Shown: positions 17,056 through 26,565, counted from the first letter of the stretch. The stretch is DNA of 44,220 bases from Bacillota bacterium (GCA_030656575.1 JAUSPO010000078.1:1-44220); one strand, 5' to 3'. Numbers and translations are program-made. Notes: generated from the sequence alone by a model not told the origin.

Positions 17056-19548
17056 TCACTTATTTCGGGTCTGCTCTTTTTCTTTTTTTTCGTCAGGAGG
17101 TTGTTCTTCCTCATTCTTTTTATTAAAAACAAGCTTCTCTTCATCTTTTACTTTATCCACTACAATAACATCACCTGCCGTAAAAGTTCCCCGCAACATT
17201 TCCTCGGAAATACCATCCTCCAGCCTTTTCTGGATAACACGTCTCAGCGGACGGGCACCGTAAGTGGGGTCGAATCCTTCTTTGGCAAGGATAGCCTGGG
17301 CTTCCGGTGTTACTTCAATAGACATTCCGTATTCCTTAATACGGTTGGAAAGCTCCTTCAACATCAGGCTTACTATCTTTGCAATGTCTTCCTCCGTTAA
17401 AGACTGGAAGACAATTAAATCATCCACCCTGTTTAAAAATTCCGGTCGAAAAGTTTTTTTCAGCTCATCGAGCAACCTGTTTTTCATATTTTCATAGGTT
17501 TTTCCCACATCTGCAGGTCTAAATCCCACATTCGGCTGTTTTTTAATAAAGTTAGCTCCCACGTTTGATGTCATAATCACAACTGTATTTTGGAAATTAA
17601 CAGTCCGGCCCTTACCGTCAGTCAAACGGCCGTCCTCCAGGATTTGGAGCAGGATATTAAAAACATCCGGGTGAGCCTTTTCAATTTCATCCATAAGAAT
17701 AACACTGTAAGGCTTGCGCCGTACTTTTTCAGTTAACTGGCCCCCTTCATCATAGCCTACATAACCAGGAGGCGCGCCGATAAGCCGTGCAGTAGTATGC
17801 TTTTCCATATACTCAGACATATCCAGGCGGATGATGGTATCTTCATCCTCAAACATAGCTTCTGCCAGACTGCGGGCCAGTTCTGTTTTACCTACGCCGG
17901 TAGGTCCGAGAAAGATAAACGAACCAATCGGTCTTTTTGGATCCTTGAGTCCGGCCCTGCCGCGGCGAATAGCCCGGGAAACAGCCTGCACAGCCTCATG
18001 CTGGCCGATAATCCTTTTATGCAAAATATCCTCCATGTCCAGCAGGCGGGCAGACTCCTCCTGTGCAAGCTTTTTAACCGGCACCCCCGTCCAACTGGAG
18101 ACTATATGCGCGATATCTTCTTCCGTAACGATAGCCTGATCTGATACGACCTTCTTCTTCTCCCACTCTTTTTTTAATTCATTCAGTTTGGCCCTGAACT
18201 GCTGTTCCTTATCTCTCATCTGAGCAGCCTTTTCAAATTCCTGGGCCCTTACAGCAGACTCCTTTTCCTGCCTGATACTATCCATTTTATCTTCCATCTC
18301 TTTTAGGTCAGGGGGAGCAGTATAATTGCGCAGCCTCACACGGGATGCTGCTTCATCGATAAGGTCAATAGCCTTGTCGGGAAGAAAGCGATCCTGGATA
18401 TAGCGATCAGCAAGCTTTACTGCAGCTTCCAGCGCTTCATCTGTGATTTTGACACGATGATGTGCCTCATACCGATCTCGTAATCCTTTTAAAATTTCCA
18501 GGCTTTCATCCTTTGACGGTTCACCAACCATAATGGGCAGAAAACGCCTTTCCAGTGCAGGGTCCCTTTCTATATATTTTCTATACTCATCAAGTGTAGT
18601 GGCTCCAATAGCCTGAAGCTCACCTTTGGCGAGAGAAGGTTTGAGAATATTGGAAGCATCTATGGCTCCCTCTGCTGCTCCGGCTCCAATGATAGTGTGC
18701 AGTTCATCGATAAAAATAATTACATTTCCCGCCTGCTGCAGCTCCAGCATTAATTTGCGCATCCGTTCCTCAAATTCTCCCCGGTACTTGGTTCCTGCCA
18801 CTACGGCAGCCAGCTCCAGGGTTACTACTCTTTTTTCCCTGAGGATATCAGGGACATCACCTTCTGTTATATGCTGGGCAAGGCCTTCAGCAATAGCTGT
18901 TTTTCCCACACCGGGTTCTCCGATAAGACAGGGGTTATTCTTTGTGCGCCTGCTCAGGATCTGGATAACTCTTTCAATTTCTTTTTCCCGTCCAATAACA
19001 GGGTCTAACTTACCTTCCCTGGCCATTTTGGTAAGATCACGGCCAAAGGCATCCACAGTAGGAGTCTGGGGTACATTTTTCCCACCCTGCCCGCCTCCGA
19101 GCTGTGCATCCCCGCCGAGAAGCTGAATAACCTCCTTGCGGGCTTTTTTAAGATCTATCCCCAGGTTGGATAAGACCTGAGCTGCTATTCCTTCACCTTC
19201 TCTTAATAGACCCATTAAAAGATGTTCTGTTCCCACATAATTGTGGCCGAGATTTTGCCCCTCTTCTATAGCCAGTTCTATTACTTTCTTTGCCCTGGGG
19301 GTATAACTTATCCCCTGTACCTGGGGCTTCTCGCCTTTTCCAATAATTTTTTCCACCTCTGAACGGACCCGGGTCAGTTCAACACCAAGGTTTTGCAAAG
19401 ACCGTGCAGCAATTCCGGAACCTTCCCGTACCAATCCAAGCAGAATATGCTCGGTGCCAATAAAGTTATGGTTTAACCTTTTTGCTTCTTCCTGGGCCAA
19501 AACCAGTACCTGCTGTGCTCTCTCAGTAAATCTACCGAACATGAACAT
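17056..19548 (-). CDS. clpC: ClpC, AAA+ unfoldase of the ClpCP protease
   Basis: ClpC unfolds aggregated or phospho-arginine-marked proteins and feeds them to ClpP. Domains in order: two Clp-N repeats (residues 1-145), AAA+ module 1 with GEPGVGKT near 210 and VIFIDELHT, a middle coiled-coil/UVR segment ([13 protein letters not shown] near 430), AAA+ module 2 with GPTGVGKTE near 550, and a C-terminal ClpB-D2 small domain followed by a charged Glu/Lys tail. At 830 residues it is slightly longer than B. subtilis ClpC. ATG at 19548 gives the family start ([12 protein letters not shown]) and follows AAAGGAG by eight bases. It is the last gene of the CtsR operon, 51 bases after mcsB. Confidence 0.97.
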   Translation of the reverse strand: MFMFGRFTERAQQVLVLAQEEAKRLNHNFIGTEHILLGLVREGSGIAARSLQNLGVELTRVRSEVEKIIGKGEKPQVQGISYTPRAKKVIELAIEEGQNLGHNYVGTEHLLMGLLREGEGIAAQVLSNLGIDLKKARKEVIQLLGGDAQLGGGQGGKNVPQTPTVDAFGRDLTKMAREGKLDPVIGREKEIERVIQILSRRTKNNPCLIGEPGVGKTAIAEGLAQHITEGDVPDILREKRVVTLELAAVVAGTKYRGEFEERMRKLMLELQQAGNVIIFIDELHTIIGAGAAEGAIDASNILKPSLAKGELQAIGATTLDEYRKYIERDPALERRFLPIMVGEPSKDESLEILKGLRDRYEAHHRVKITDEALEAAVKLADRYIQDRFLPDKAIDLIDEAASRVRLRNYTAPPDLKEMEDKMDSIRQEKESAVRAQEFEKAAQMRDKEQQFRAKLNELKKEWEKKKVVSDQAIVTEEDIAHIVSSWTGVPVKKLAQEESARLLDMEDILHKRIIGQHEAVQAVSRAIRRGRAGLKDPKRPIGSFIFLGPTGVGKTELARSLAEAMFEDEDTIIRLDMSEYMEKHTTARLIGAPPGYVGYDEGGQLTEKVRRKPYSVILMDEIEKAHPDVFNILLQILEDGRLTDGKGRTVNFQNTVVIMTSNVGANFIKKQPNVGFRPADVGKTYENMKNRLLDELKKTFRPEFLNRVDDLIVFQSLTEEDIAKIVSLMLKELSNRIKEYGMSIEVTPEAQAILAKEGFDPTYGARPLRRVIQKRLEDGISEEMLRGTFTAGDVIVVDKVKDEEKLVFNKKNEEEQPPDEKKEKEQTRNK

Positions 19549-19599
19549 TGTATACACTCCTTTCCTTATTATAGGGTGTTTAGCTGTAATCAAAGTGAT

Positions 19600-20727
19600 T
19601 TATGCGAGCCATTTTTGTATTTGCACTGCTCTTTCCAGGTCTCTTTCATAAGGACTTAGGGTTTTCCCGTTGAGATACTGAAGGCACCCCGGCCTTGTAA
19701 GGACAAGAAGTTCGTTTAGTACCTTAACAGGGACGTCTTTCAAAAGTCCCAGATCCACCCCCAGCCGAATATCGGAAAGTAGCTGCATTACCTCCTGTGA
19801 ATCGATCATTCGGGCATACTTTAGTATTCCATAAGCTCTTCCCGCTCTATCAGCGATCTTTTCCCTGCCTTCGTTAAGAAGGTGCTCCCTTGCATTTTTT
19901 TCCTGATTAATAAGTTGACTTGTAACACTATAAAGATTCTGCCATATCTCCTCTTCCGACTGTCCAAGAGTAATCTGATTGGAAATTTGCAGTAAATTTC
20001 CCACTATCTCTGTTCCTTCACCATAGAGGCCTCTTACGGCAAGCCCAACCTGGCTTACAGCAGAGAGGATGCGATTTATCTGTTGAGTAAGGACAATCGC
20101 CGGCAAATGCAGCATTACGGAAGCACGCAACCCGGTACCTACGTTTGTAGGGCACGCTGTGAGATATCCTTTCTCCTCATCAAATGCATAATCCACATGA
20201 GCTTCCAGAAAATCATCATACCGCGATGCCTCCTGCCACCCTTTTTCAAGCTGCAGCCCCGGCAGAAGACACTGGATCCGAAAGTGGTCCTCTTCATTAA
20301 CCATAATACTGATCACTTCATCATCCCTGAGTATAAGTGCACTAAAACGGTTTTCCTTGGACAGGAGCGGGCTGATCAAATGCTTTTCCAAGAGCACCTG
20401 CCTGTATACAGGCGATAAAGAATTAATGTTTAATATCTGCAATTCCGGGCTTTTTTCCTCATTTTTCAGAAAGACATCTTCTGCCAGCTTTAAAACCTTT
20501 TCACGCTGCTCATCTGAAGCCAGGGGAGGAAAAGGGAAGTTTCTCATATTTCGGGCCAGCCTTACCCGGGTGCTGATTACTATATCAGCTTCAGGGCCGG
20601 TACCCTCCATCCACTTACTGGCTATTTCCATCCTTCTTGTTTGTTGAAGCTTATTCTCCTCCTCGCTCCCCCTAATTATTTCATCCATTGGATTATTCGT
20701 ATCTTCAGCTCTTTCTTCTTTATCCAA
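19600..20727 (-). CDS. mcsB: McsB, protein arginine kinase
   Basis: McsB phosphorylates arginine residues, which marks proteins for ClpCP and inactivates CtsR. It has the phosphagen-kinase fold: DIVISTRVRLARNMRNFP near residue 50, NEEDHFRIQ (the NEEDH block) near 165, LTACPTNVGTGLRASVMLHLP near 205 and VRGLYGEGTEIVGN near 245. The N-terminus carries about 40 extra charged residues before the usual start. TTG at 20727 lies six bases after GGAGGTGA and overlaps the mcsA stop by eight bases. A longer form from 20760 would put the start inside mcsA without a ribosome site. Activation by McsA fits the coupling. Confidence 0.93.
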   Translation of the reverse strand: MDKEERAEDTNNPMDEIIRGSEEENKLQQTRRMEIASKWMEGTGPEADIVISTRVRLARNMRNFPFPPLASDEQREKVLKLAEDVFLKNEEKSPELQILNINSLSPVYRQVLLEKHLISPLLSKENRFSALILRDDEVISIMVNEEDHFRIQCLLPGLQLEKGWQEASRYDDFLEAHVDYAFDEEKGYLTACPTNVGTGLRASVMLHLPAIVLTQQINRILSAVSQVGLAVRGLYGEGTEIVGNLLQISNQITLGQSEEEIWQNLYSVTSQLINQEKNAREHLLNEGREKIADRAGRAYGILKYARMIDSQEVMQLLSDIRLGVDLGLLKDVPVKVLNELLVLTRPGCLQYLNGKTLSPYERDLERAVQIQKWLA

Positions 20728-21256
20728 GATTTTCACCTCCGGGGGGACACTCACTTTCAAGCTTTCTAATTTTATCCCTTACTTCAGCTGCTTCCTCAAA
20801 GGCTTCTTCTGCAACTTTTCTTTGTAATTCTTCTCTCAGGGATTCTATTTCTTTCTTGAGTTTAACATAAGAACCTGCCCTTGCCGGAATCTTACCCATA
20901 TGTTTCTGATTCCCGTGGAGACGTCTTAGAAGTGGTAATAAATTTTTACCAAAAGATTCATAACAACGGTCACAACCAAAATGTCCGATCTGGCCAAACT
21001 GGGTATATGTTAAACCACATTCAGGACACTGAAGTCCACCATATCCTGTGGGGATAACCTTTTCCGAACTTCCCGCCGGGAGACCCATTAACCCGGAAAA
21101 AAATTGATGCAAAGGAAACTTGCCTTCAAAAGGGAATTCAAATTCGCCCTTTTCCTTTGCACAGTGGTCACAAAGGTAGACTTCTGTTTTTTTACCTTCT
21201 GTAATTTTAGTTACATGAACGGAGGCATTCTTTTTACCACATCTCTCACATAACAT
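20720..21256 (-). CDS. mcsA: McsA, zinc-finger activator of McsB
   Basis: McsA is the activator of the arginine kinase McsB and a regulator of CtsR. The 178 residues contain two pairs of CxxC zinc motifs: CERCGKK with CDHCAKE in the first 35 residues, and CPECGLT with CDRCYES near 77-100. The C-terminal third is a coiled UVR motif (LREELQRKVAEEAFEEAAEVRDKIRKLE region, about residues 138-168). This order is diagnostic of McsA. It starts at ATG 21256, 44 bases after the ctsR stop, and overlaps mcsB by eight bases, indicating translational coupling. Confidence 0.93.
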   Translation of the reverse strand: MLCERCGKKNASVHVTKITEGKKTEVYLCDHCAKEKGEFEFPFEGKFPLHQFFSGLMGLPAGSSEKVIPTGYGGLQCPECGLTYTQFGQIGHFGCDRCYESFGKNLLPLLRRLHGNQKHMGKIPARAGSYVKLKKEIESLREELQRKVAEEAFEEAAEVRDKIRKLESECPPGGENLG

Positions 21257-21300
21257 CGCCTTCCGGTCTAAATAGAACCGGACCCACCCCCTTAATACTA

Positions 21301-21768
21301 TTAAAAATTATATTTTATGAGCATAAGCAGCATATCTCTAAGTAACAAACCCGTTAAACTATTTCTTAACGTTACATCCTGCACTATTTGAAGGCTGTTT
21401 AAAGTTGTTTCCATTAATCTTGATTCGCGAAATGAAATATACTTCAATTCGTAAAGCCGGTGTATCATACCCCTGGCACTACTTTCACTCATTTGAGCAT
21501 CCATAATATCCTGGAGGATCATTGAGAGAAGATTCTCAGCAGAGAGATCCAGCTTTCTAATACGAACAAAACCCTTGCCGCCCCTTTTGCTTTCCACTGA
21601 GAAACCCTTTTCCAGAGTAAAGCGGGTTTCTAAAACATAATTTACCTGGGATGGGACGCACATAAACTTGCCGGCAAGTTCTTTCCTTTTAATATCTATG
21701 CAACCCGAAGCACTCAAAGAAAGAAGTTTTTTTAGATAATCCTCCATGCTGTCAGCCAGACTGCCCAT
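21301..21768 (-). CDS. ctsR: CtsR, heat-shock repressor of clp genes
   Basis: CtsR represses clp genes at normal temperature and is released on heat or protein stress. The winged helix-turn-helix is in the first 75 residues (IKRKELAGKFMCVPSQVNYVL), followed by the highly conserved wing FSVESKRGGKGFVRIRKL, which contacts the DNA heptads. The C-terminal dimerisation domain is present. The length (155) is normal. ATG at 21768 gives the usual MGSLADSMEDYLK start. It is the first gene of ctsR-mcsA-mcsB-clpC, and a matching operator lies 61 bases upstream, so the operon is autoregulated. Confidence 0.95.
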   Translation of the reverse strand: MGSLADSMEDYLKKLLSLSASGCIDIKRKELAGKFMCVPSQVNYVLETRFTLEKGFSVESKRGGKGFVRIRKLDLSAENLLSMILQDIMDAQMSESSARGMIHRLYELKYISFRESRLMETTLNSLQIVQDVTLRNSLTGLLLRDMLLMLIKYNF

Positions 21769-21828
21769 TGTGCCTTCCCTTTCAACCCTTCAACGGTATC
21801 TGATTAATTTTTTCCGATTTCCATTATC

Positions 21829-21845
21829 TTTGACCTTCTCTGACC
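21829..21845 (-). promoter_or_regulatory. CtsR operator (heptad direct repeat)
   Basis: The minus strand reads GGTCAGA-GAA-GGTCAAA, the CtsR heptad repeat with 3-base spacer and a single departure from GGTCAAA. It sits just downstream of the -10 TATAAT (21858-21863), so bound CtsR would block transcription start. Confidence 0.85.
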
Positions 21846-21857
21846 TTTACTAATTAC

Positions 21858-21888
21858 ATTATACACTAATCATCCACACTAGATGCAA
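21858..21888 (-). promoter_or_regulatory. Promoter of the ctsR operon
   Basis: A perfect TATAAT lies at 21858-21863 on the minus strand. The best -35 is TTGCAT (21883-21888) at a long 19-base spacing. The start point would be about 21851, next to the CtsR operator. Upstream, 21889-22029 holds nothing I can call. Confidence 0.55.
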
Positions 21889-22034
21889 GTTCCAGTTAAG
21901 GATATTTTAAGTGATCTTGAAAGACATTTGACCATTAAGTTATGTTATCTATCTGTAACAAACTGTTTTTTACTTTTACTATAGATATCTTCGCTTTATT
22001 AAAAAATATTCTAAGAAAATCTATCAAGTAAAAA

Positions 22035-22050
22035 GAGCCGGAATCCCGGC
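22035..22050 (-). terminator. Terminator after the small Cys-rich gene
   Basis: GCCGG GATT CCGGC followed by TCTTTTT on the minus strand, 62 bases beyond the stop of the gene at 22112-22423. Confidence 0.65.
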
Positions 22051-22111
22051 CCCCTCTAATCATATGTCAGTTTTCCGTTAAAGAGAAGTGATTATTGATG
22101 TTGTTAAAGTG

Positions 22112-22423
22112 TTAGAACTGCTGATCATGTTTGTAATACCAGTCTTCAAGCTCCTTGAAAGTAGGGATCTTTTCTCCCCTCTGGCAAACAGTTTTAATAG
22201 CCCTCACGTAAAGAACCTGATAATAATAGAAATACGAACAGCAAATTCCACAAAGGTTTGACCAGAGGCTTTCCTGCTTCCACATTCGCAAAAGTAAACG
22301 GGTACACTGTGGGCATGGTTTCCAGCGGTAGGCAAAAACCCATTCCCAGAAACGCTCCTGAAAAAATTCAAGGTTTTCTTTTGCTTTTTCCTTTTTTTTC
22401 TCCGCTAAACTAATAACTTTCAC
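22112..22423 (-). CDS. Small Cys-rich protein of unknown function
   Basis: I do not recognise this 103-residue protein. It begins with a charged Lys/Glu helix, then has CPQC near residue 37 and CGICC near 58, a spacing that could form a zinc site, followed by the aromatic stretch YFYYYQVLY and a C-terminal EDWYY segment. GTG at 22423 has GGGAG eight bases upstream, and a terminator follows, so it looks like a real single-gene unit. No signal peptide or clear membrane segment is present. Context (MgtC upstream, ctsR downstream) gives no role. Confidence 0.55.
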   Translation of the reverse strand: MKVISLAEKKKEKAKENLEFFQERFWEWVFAYRWKPCPQCTRLLLRMWKQESLWSNLCGICCSYFYYYQVLYVRAIKTVCQRGEKIPTFKELEDWYYKHDQQF

Positions 22424-22740
22424 TTTTTATTCTCCCTTTGATCTGTTTCTTTCAGATCCAAAACATGCTTTTTTTTATTTTGACCAATTCTTAAAATAAC
22501 ATGCAGGTTTTAGCCAATAAAAAAACACCGTCTTAGAGATAAGGTCCGGTTTACAAAAACAACCTGTCTCTAAAAAAACGGCCTTTGTTAACACTAAATC
22601 CTTAGACTACTTATTTCGTTACGTTGCGGTGTCGCAGAAACCAACCATAGCTCCGTTCAGAACCTTGCACAAGTCCAATTTTTTCGCCTGTTTCTCTCAT
22701 GCTTAATACTGAATACTGCAACCTGAATCCTGAATTGCAT
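22424..22740. other. Intergenic stretch without a gene
   Basis: This 317-base gap between mgtC and the small Cys-rich gene holds an imperfect stem (TTAGAGATAAGGT near 22534 with ACCTGTCTCTAA near 22562) and short AATACTG/AATCCTG heptamer repeats near 22705-22735. An overlapping open frame at 22611-22817 has no ribosome site and shadows the mgtC end, so I do not call it. Confidence 0.5.
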
Positions 22741-23436
22741 CTACCTTCCTTCCCATTCGGCTTCCAGGATACCTGGAAGAGCAGCAATTTTTTTGAGCAA
22801 TTCATCGCAATTTGCACGTGAAGGAAGGCGCAAAAAAAACTCCATAGAAATTACCTCTGCCTTAAAGGTCTCATGATATTCCGCCTGACTCAGATCCACT
22901 TTTGTGACACCTATTCCCATATCGCCCAGTACCGCTCCAATATGTCCTAAAAGACCAGGCTGATCAATGCCCCTGATCCAGAGTCTTCTGATTCTCTTCA
23001 TACGGGCAAAAGTAATCTCCATACTTCCCAATAGGATCAAACTTATGAGCACCACCAAAGTGGTAAAGAGAGCCCCAACATAAAATCCGATACCTACCGC
23101 CAGGCCAATCCCCGAAACGATCCAGATACTGGCTGCCGTAGTTAAGCCGGTTATAGTATTCCTGTGACGAAAAATAGTTCCCGCCCCTAAAAAACCTACC
23201 CCCGTAACAACTTGAGCAGCAATACGGGAAGGATCCACTCCATCCCCAAAATGTGCAAGATCCCCGGTAAATCCATAAGCAGAAACCAGCATGATTAAAG
23301 AGGACCCCACACACACCAGGATATGAGTACGAAAGCCGGCCGGGCGGTTCTGACGTTCCCGCTCAAAGCCCACTGCCCCTCCAAGTATAACTGCCAAAGC
23401 CAAACGCAGAACTAATTCCAGAGTAGTTATTTCCAC
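22741..23436 (-). CDS. mgtC: MgtC/SapB family membrane protein
   Basis: A 231-residue member of the MgtC/SapB family, inner-membrane proteins linked to growth at low magnesium and to regulation of other transporters. The N-terminal domain has about four to five membrane helices and the family motifs GGAVGFERERQNRPAGFRTH (opening loop, near residue 19), TGVGFLGAGTIF near 78 and GLTTAASIWIVSGIGLAVG near 97. The C-terminal 85 residues form a soluble ACT-like domain (RGIDQPGLLGHIGAVL). GTG at 23436 follows AGAGGTGG. It lies 49 bases after the M24 peptidase gene and may share its transcript. Substrate or partner is unknown. Confidence 0.88.
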   Translation of the reverse strand: MEITTLELVLRLALAVILGGAVGFERERQNRPAGFRTHILVCVGSSLIMLVSAYGFTGDLAHFGDGVDPSRIAAQVVTGVGFLGAGTIFRHRNTITGLTTAASIWIVSGIGLAVGIGFYVGALFTTLVVLISLILLGSMEITFARMKRIRRLWIRGIDQPGLLGHIGAVLGDMGIGVTKVDLSQAEYHETFKAEVISMEFFLRLPSRANCDELLKKIAALPGILEAEWEGR

Positions 23437-23485
23437 GTAATACCACCTCTGTCTAAGTTAAAAACTTCTCAAACAATACCCCACC

Positions 23486-24688
23486 TTATGCCCCGCTTAG
23501 GGGAACTGTGACCAAATCATCCGGAATCAGGCTGATCTTTTCCAGGCCTGATTCAGTAACAAGCCAGACATTTTCCAAACCAATCATACCTTTTCCGGGA
23601 AAAATAAATTTTGGCTCCAGAGCAAAAACCATTCCCGGTTCAAGAATATGTTTTGATCCCTGAGATAGAAGGGGATATTCATCAACATCCAAGCCTACGC
23701 CATGACCGATAAATTTCACCTGCTCATCCTTATAACCCTCAAAAAAGTCACCGAGACCATTTGCAGCAGCAATTTCCAGAGCAAGCTCGTACAAATCCCC
23801 GCATACTGCTCCCGGAACTGCCCTTAAAACCACACTTTCCTGCACCTGCAGGGCTGCATCATAGGCCCTTTCCAGCTCCGGAGGCAGAGCCCCGATTGAA
23901 AAAACACGTGTGTAGTCAAGAACATAACCGCCATGCATGCTCCCATAATCAACACCAATGGGTTCATGGGGAGCCAGGGCTTTCCACCCGGCACCCTGGG
24001 GACAGGCAGGAGTAACTCCCTCTCCTCCAGTACAACTGTCCAGAAAAGTACTCGCAGCCCCGTTTTCTCCCGAATAAACATGGCCAAAAAACATTTCCGT
24101 ATTAAATGCCCTCATTCTCAATATTCCCTGATGCCCTTCCTTTCGATAGAGAGACTCTATCTCTGTCCCCAATATGATTTCAGGCTTACCAACCTTAATC
24201 AGGCCGGGAATCTGCCGATTCACATTAGCGGCGACCTTTGAGGCCTCACGGAAGCATTTTATTTCAAATTCAGACTTTATCATACGTACCTCTCTGATCG
24301 ATTTTGAGAGATCGACAAACTGGACATGGGGAAAAATACGTTCTAATTGTTGATATAGATTAACCGGAAGGATATCCAGTTCAAGGCCGAGTCTTTGAAT
24401 ATCTTTACAGGCATAATCATGCAAATATTCAGATAACTGATTCAGGCCGTTTAAAGGCATTACCTTTTCCCAGTTTGTTTCTTCCTTTGCCCTCTTAAAG
24501 TTTCTTTTTACCATGAATAATGGGTTTTGATCAACCGGAATAAACAGGAAACCCTGCTGCATGGAACCTCCAAAATAAAAAAGATCCATTTTTTCCGTTA
24601 AAAGGGCGCCATCCAGAGAATCCCTTTGCATTACGGCCTGTAAGTTTTGCACCCTTCTTTCCAGTTCAGCCAACGGCGTAAATTGCAA
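23486..24688 (-). CDS. M24 family metallopeptidase (Xaa-Pro aminopeptidase-like)
   Basis: A cytosolic 'pita-bread' metallopeptidase that probably removes residues before proline. The N-terminal creatinase-like domain (about residues 1-140) precedes the catalytic domain with all five metal ligands: GVDYGSMHGGYVLDYTRVF (two Asp), FIGHGVGLDVDE (His), ALEPKF (Glu) and GLENVWLV (Glu). The open frame extends to 24793, but a strong SigA promoter lies inside that extension (24738-24766). TTG at 24688, eight bases after GGGGG, is therefore the likely start, giving 400 residues. Exact substrate (Xaa-Pro aminopeptidase, prolidase or creatinase-like) cannot be decided from sequence alone. Confidence 0.85.
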   Translation of the reverse strand: MQFTPLAELERRVQNLQAVMQRDSLDGALLTEKMDLFYFGGSMQQGFLFIPVDQNPLFMVKRNFKRAKEETNWEKVMPLNGLNQLSEYLHDYACKDIQRLGLELDILPVNLYQQLERIFPHVQFVDLSKSIREVRMIKSEFEIKCFREASKVAANVNRQIPGLIKVGKPEIILGTEIESLYRKEGHQGILRMRAFNTEMFFGHVYSGENGAASTFLDSCTGGEGVTPACPQGAGWKALAPHEPIGVDYGSMHGGYVLDYTRVFSIGALPPELERAYDAALQVQESVVLRAVPGAVCGDLYELALEIAAANGLGDFFEGYKDEQVKFIGHGVGLDVDEYPLLSQGSKHILEPGMVFALEPKFIFPGKGMIGLENVWLVTESGLEKISLIPDDLVTVPLSGA

Positions 24689-24737
24689 AACTGTAACCCC
24701 CAATCGAGAAGAAGAATTTTTAAAAGAATTTACTTTG

Positions 24738-24766
24738 ATCTTAATGCAGAAGTTTAACTTTGTCAA
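24738..24766 (-). promoter_or_regulatory. SigA-type promoter of the M24 peptidase gene
   Basis: TTGACA (24761-24766), 17-base spacer, TAAGAT (24738-24743) on the minus strand. Transcription would begin near 24731, 43 bases before the TTG start. Confidence 0.75.
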
Positions 24767-24808
24767 CGCAAGCATCCTTTTGCGCTGAGACAATAAGAGA
24801 AAAAGTCA

Positions 24809-24837
24809 GCCGCCCCAAAAATTACTTTTGGGGCGGC
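24809..24837. terminator. Terminator after the NSS/MetS genes
   Basis: GCCGCCCCAAAA and its exact complement form a 12-bp stem with a 5-base loop, 35 bases after the small MetS-like gene. The minus-strand tail is GACTTTTTCTC. Confidence 0.85.
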
Positions 24838-24871
24838 CCACGACCTTTATATTAATTATTTGAGACCTTTC

Positions 24872-24976
24872 TTATTTCCACCCTTTTCCCTTAGTGGCGA
24901 TCAATACACTCCAGAGAAATCCTCCACCGAAGATCACAAGGCCAATAATCAGGGATACTATAGCAGATGCTTCCAT
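24872..24976 (-). CDS. MetS-type small subunit of an NSS transporter (34 residues)
   Basis: A very short gene directly after the NSS transporter, three bases past its stop. The product has one hydrophobic segment (about residues 6-28, SAIVSLIIGLVIFGGGFLW region) and a basic end (KGKGWK). It begins MEASAIVS, like the MetS subunits that accompany MetP-type sodium-coupled methionine/alanine transporters. ATG at 24976 has GGAGAGGTG eight bases upstream, inside the 3' end of the transporter gene. MetS is known to be needed for transport by MetP in Corynebacterium; the same role here is inference. Its size means automatic annotation may miss it. Confidence 0.8.
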   Translation of the reverse strand: MEASAIVSLIIGLVIFGGGFLWSVLIATKGKGWK

Positions 24977-24979
24977 GTG

Positions 24980-26482
24980 CTACACCTCTCCTTCTTCATC
25001 TTGAGGCGTTTCTTTGGTCTTAATAAACATGAAGACGATACCCAGGATAATAATAACCGCCAACATACCCCAACCTCCGATTATCTGCATAAATGCAGGG
25101 TATCCTTCGTATGGCGCCAGAATTCGTTCTCTTAAATTGAGCACCAAAAGTATGATAAGGATAATCGGGGTAATGAACTTGATACATATGTCAAACCAGA
25201 TCCCAATTTTTATTTCTGATACTTCGTTAATGTGTTCACGGATCTTATGAGCACCGTAGCCCCAGCCGATGACAAGACAGGTTAAGAGTCCTACCAGCAC
25301 CAGGACAAAGTTGTTGAGAAAATAATCCACCTGATCCAACCAAAGCAGGCCGCCCCGGGAGATGAAAACCAAGCCCACCAGGAATGCCAGGCCACTGATT
25401 AAAATAGAGGTAAACTTACGGCTCAGGTTGAATTTATCCATAACCGCGGCGACTACCCCTTCCGTTAAAGAGAAGGCGGAGTCAATTCCAAGGGTAAAAA
25501 TGGTAATGAAAAAGATTACCCCGATCAGCGCAGGTGCAAAAGGCATCATATTAATAGCCTCCGGGAAAGCCACGAAAGCCAATCCCGGTCCGGAAGCAAC
25601 AGCATCCTGTACCGGCACTCCCAGTTGAGCAGCCATGTAGCCCGTAGTGCTGAAAACGGCAATACCTGCGATAAAAGCCGTCAGGGCATCCATACTGGTG
25701 GTCATTAAGGAGTTATTGCTGATATCCGCGTCCTTGGGCAAGTAGCTGGCATAAGCGATAAGGATACCCATGGCCAGGCTAAGGGAAAAGAAGACCTGCC
25801 CGTAAGCGGCGAGCCAAACCTGGTAATTAGCAAGGGCAGCAAAGTTCGGTTTCAGATAAAAGTTGAGCCCTGCAGCGGCACCTGGCAGGGTTATCCCGCG
25901 GATCATGAGGATAATGATAAGTATAAAGGGCAGAGGCATCGTTATCATAACCACTTTGCCAACTCCCTTTATCCCACTGTAGACAATGAAGAAAATGGCC
26001 AGCCAGCTCAGTATAAAACCAGCTATCAATGGCGTTGAAATACCGAAAAGTGAACCATAGGCTCCTGCATTAAGAACAGGCATTAACTGGAGAACCTTGT
26101 CATAAAGGTAAGTGCCTGCATCGGCTCCCCATTCAAGGGTAAAAGCTCCCCATAAATAGCGCAGGGACCAGGCAAGAATAGCTGCATAGTAAGTTATAAT
26201 ACCAAAACCGGCAAAAACAGCCCACCAGCCTACGAACTCGAAAGCCCGCCCGGCACGCTTCATGGCCAGGGGAGCAGCCCCTGCAAAACGTTTGCCCAGG
26301 GTGAATTCCAGCATCATCAGCGGAATACCGGCTGTGAGCAGGGCCACCAGGAAAGGAATTAAGAAAGCCCCGCCGCCTGAATTATAAACGACGTAAGGAA
26401 AGCGCCAGATGTTGCCCAACCCAACAGCCGAGCCGATCGCGGCGACGACAAAAGCACCGCGCCATGTCCATCGTTCTCTCAT
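24980..26482 (-). CDS. Sodium-dependent amino-acid transporter of the NSS (SNF) family
   Basis: A 500-residue, roughly 12-helix LeuT-fold importer driven by sodium. The family signature is in helix 1: AAIGSAVGLGNIWRFPYVVYNSGG (given as a position marker, residues 15-37; key elements GLGNIWRFPY). Helix 6 to 8 blocks include FFSLSLAMGILIAYASY near 230 and FSTTGYMAAQLG near 275. The end is a charged cytosolic tail (KTKETPQDEEGEV). ATG 26482 has AGGAGGG upstream. A MetS-like small subunit follows, so methionine, alanine or related neutral amino acids are likely substrates; this is inference from MetPS. A 220-base leader with a mini-ORF precedes it. Confidence 0.9.
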   Translation of the reverse strand: MRERWTWRGAFVVAAIGSAVGLGNIWRFPYVVYNSGGGAFLIPFLVALLTAGIPLMMLEFTLGKRFAGAAPLAMKRAGRAFEFVGWWAVFAGFGIITYYAAILAWSLRYLWGAFTLEWGADAGTYLYDKVLQLMPVLNAGAYGSLFGISTPLIAGFILSWLAIFFIVYSGIKGVGKVVMITMPLPFILIIILMIRGITLPGAAAGLNFYLKPNFAALANYQVWLAAYGQVFFSLSLAMGILIAYASYLPKDADISNNSLMTTSMDALTAFIAGIAVFSTTGYMAAQLGVPVQDAVASGPGLAFVAFPEAINMMPFAPALIGVIFFITIFTLGIDSAFSLTEGVVAAVMDKFNLSRKFTSILISGLAFLVGLVFISRGGLLWLDQVDYFLNNFVLVLVGLLTCLVIGWGYGAHKIREHINEVSEIKIGIWFDICIKFITPIILIILLVLNLRERILAPYEGYPAFMQIIGGWGMLAVIIILGIVFMFIKTKETPQDEEGEV

Positions 26483-26545
26483 TTTTTTCCCTCCTTAGAC
26501 AGATAGTAAAAGATAATTAATTAAAAAGCAAGAAAGCCAGGGTAT

Positions 26546-26565
26546 TTAGATCATAGATCACCTCC
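26546..26565 (-). promoter_or_regulatory. Consensus ribosome site with two-codon mini-ORF in the NSS leader
   Basis: GGAGGTGATC (26556-26565) is a full-length match to the anti-Shine-Dalgarno end, six bases before ATG-ATC-TAA (26554 to 26546). A GTG within the same site opens a 14-codon frame. It lies 64 bases upstream of the transporter start and may act as a leader or be a chance match. Confidence 0.4.

Noticed and set aside
22611-22817. 68-residue frame overlapping the mgtC end
   Set aside because: No ribosome site, overlaps a well-supported gene and shows no recognisable motif.
24689-24793. 35-codon N-terminal extension of the M24 peptidase
   Set aside because: A near-consensus promoter lies within it, so transcription starts after most of it.
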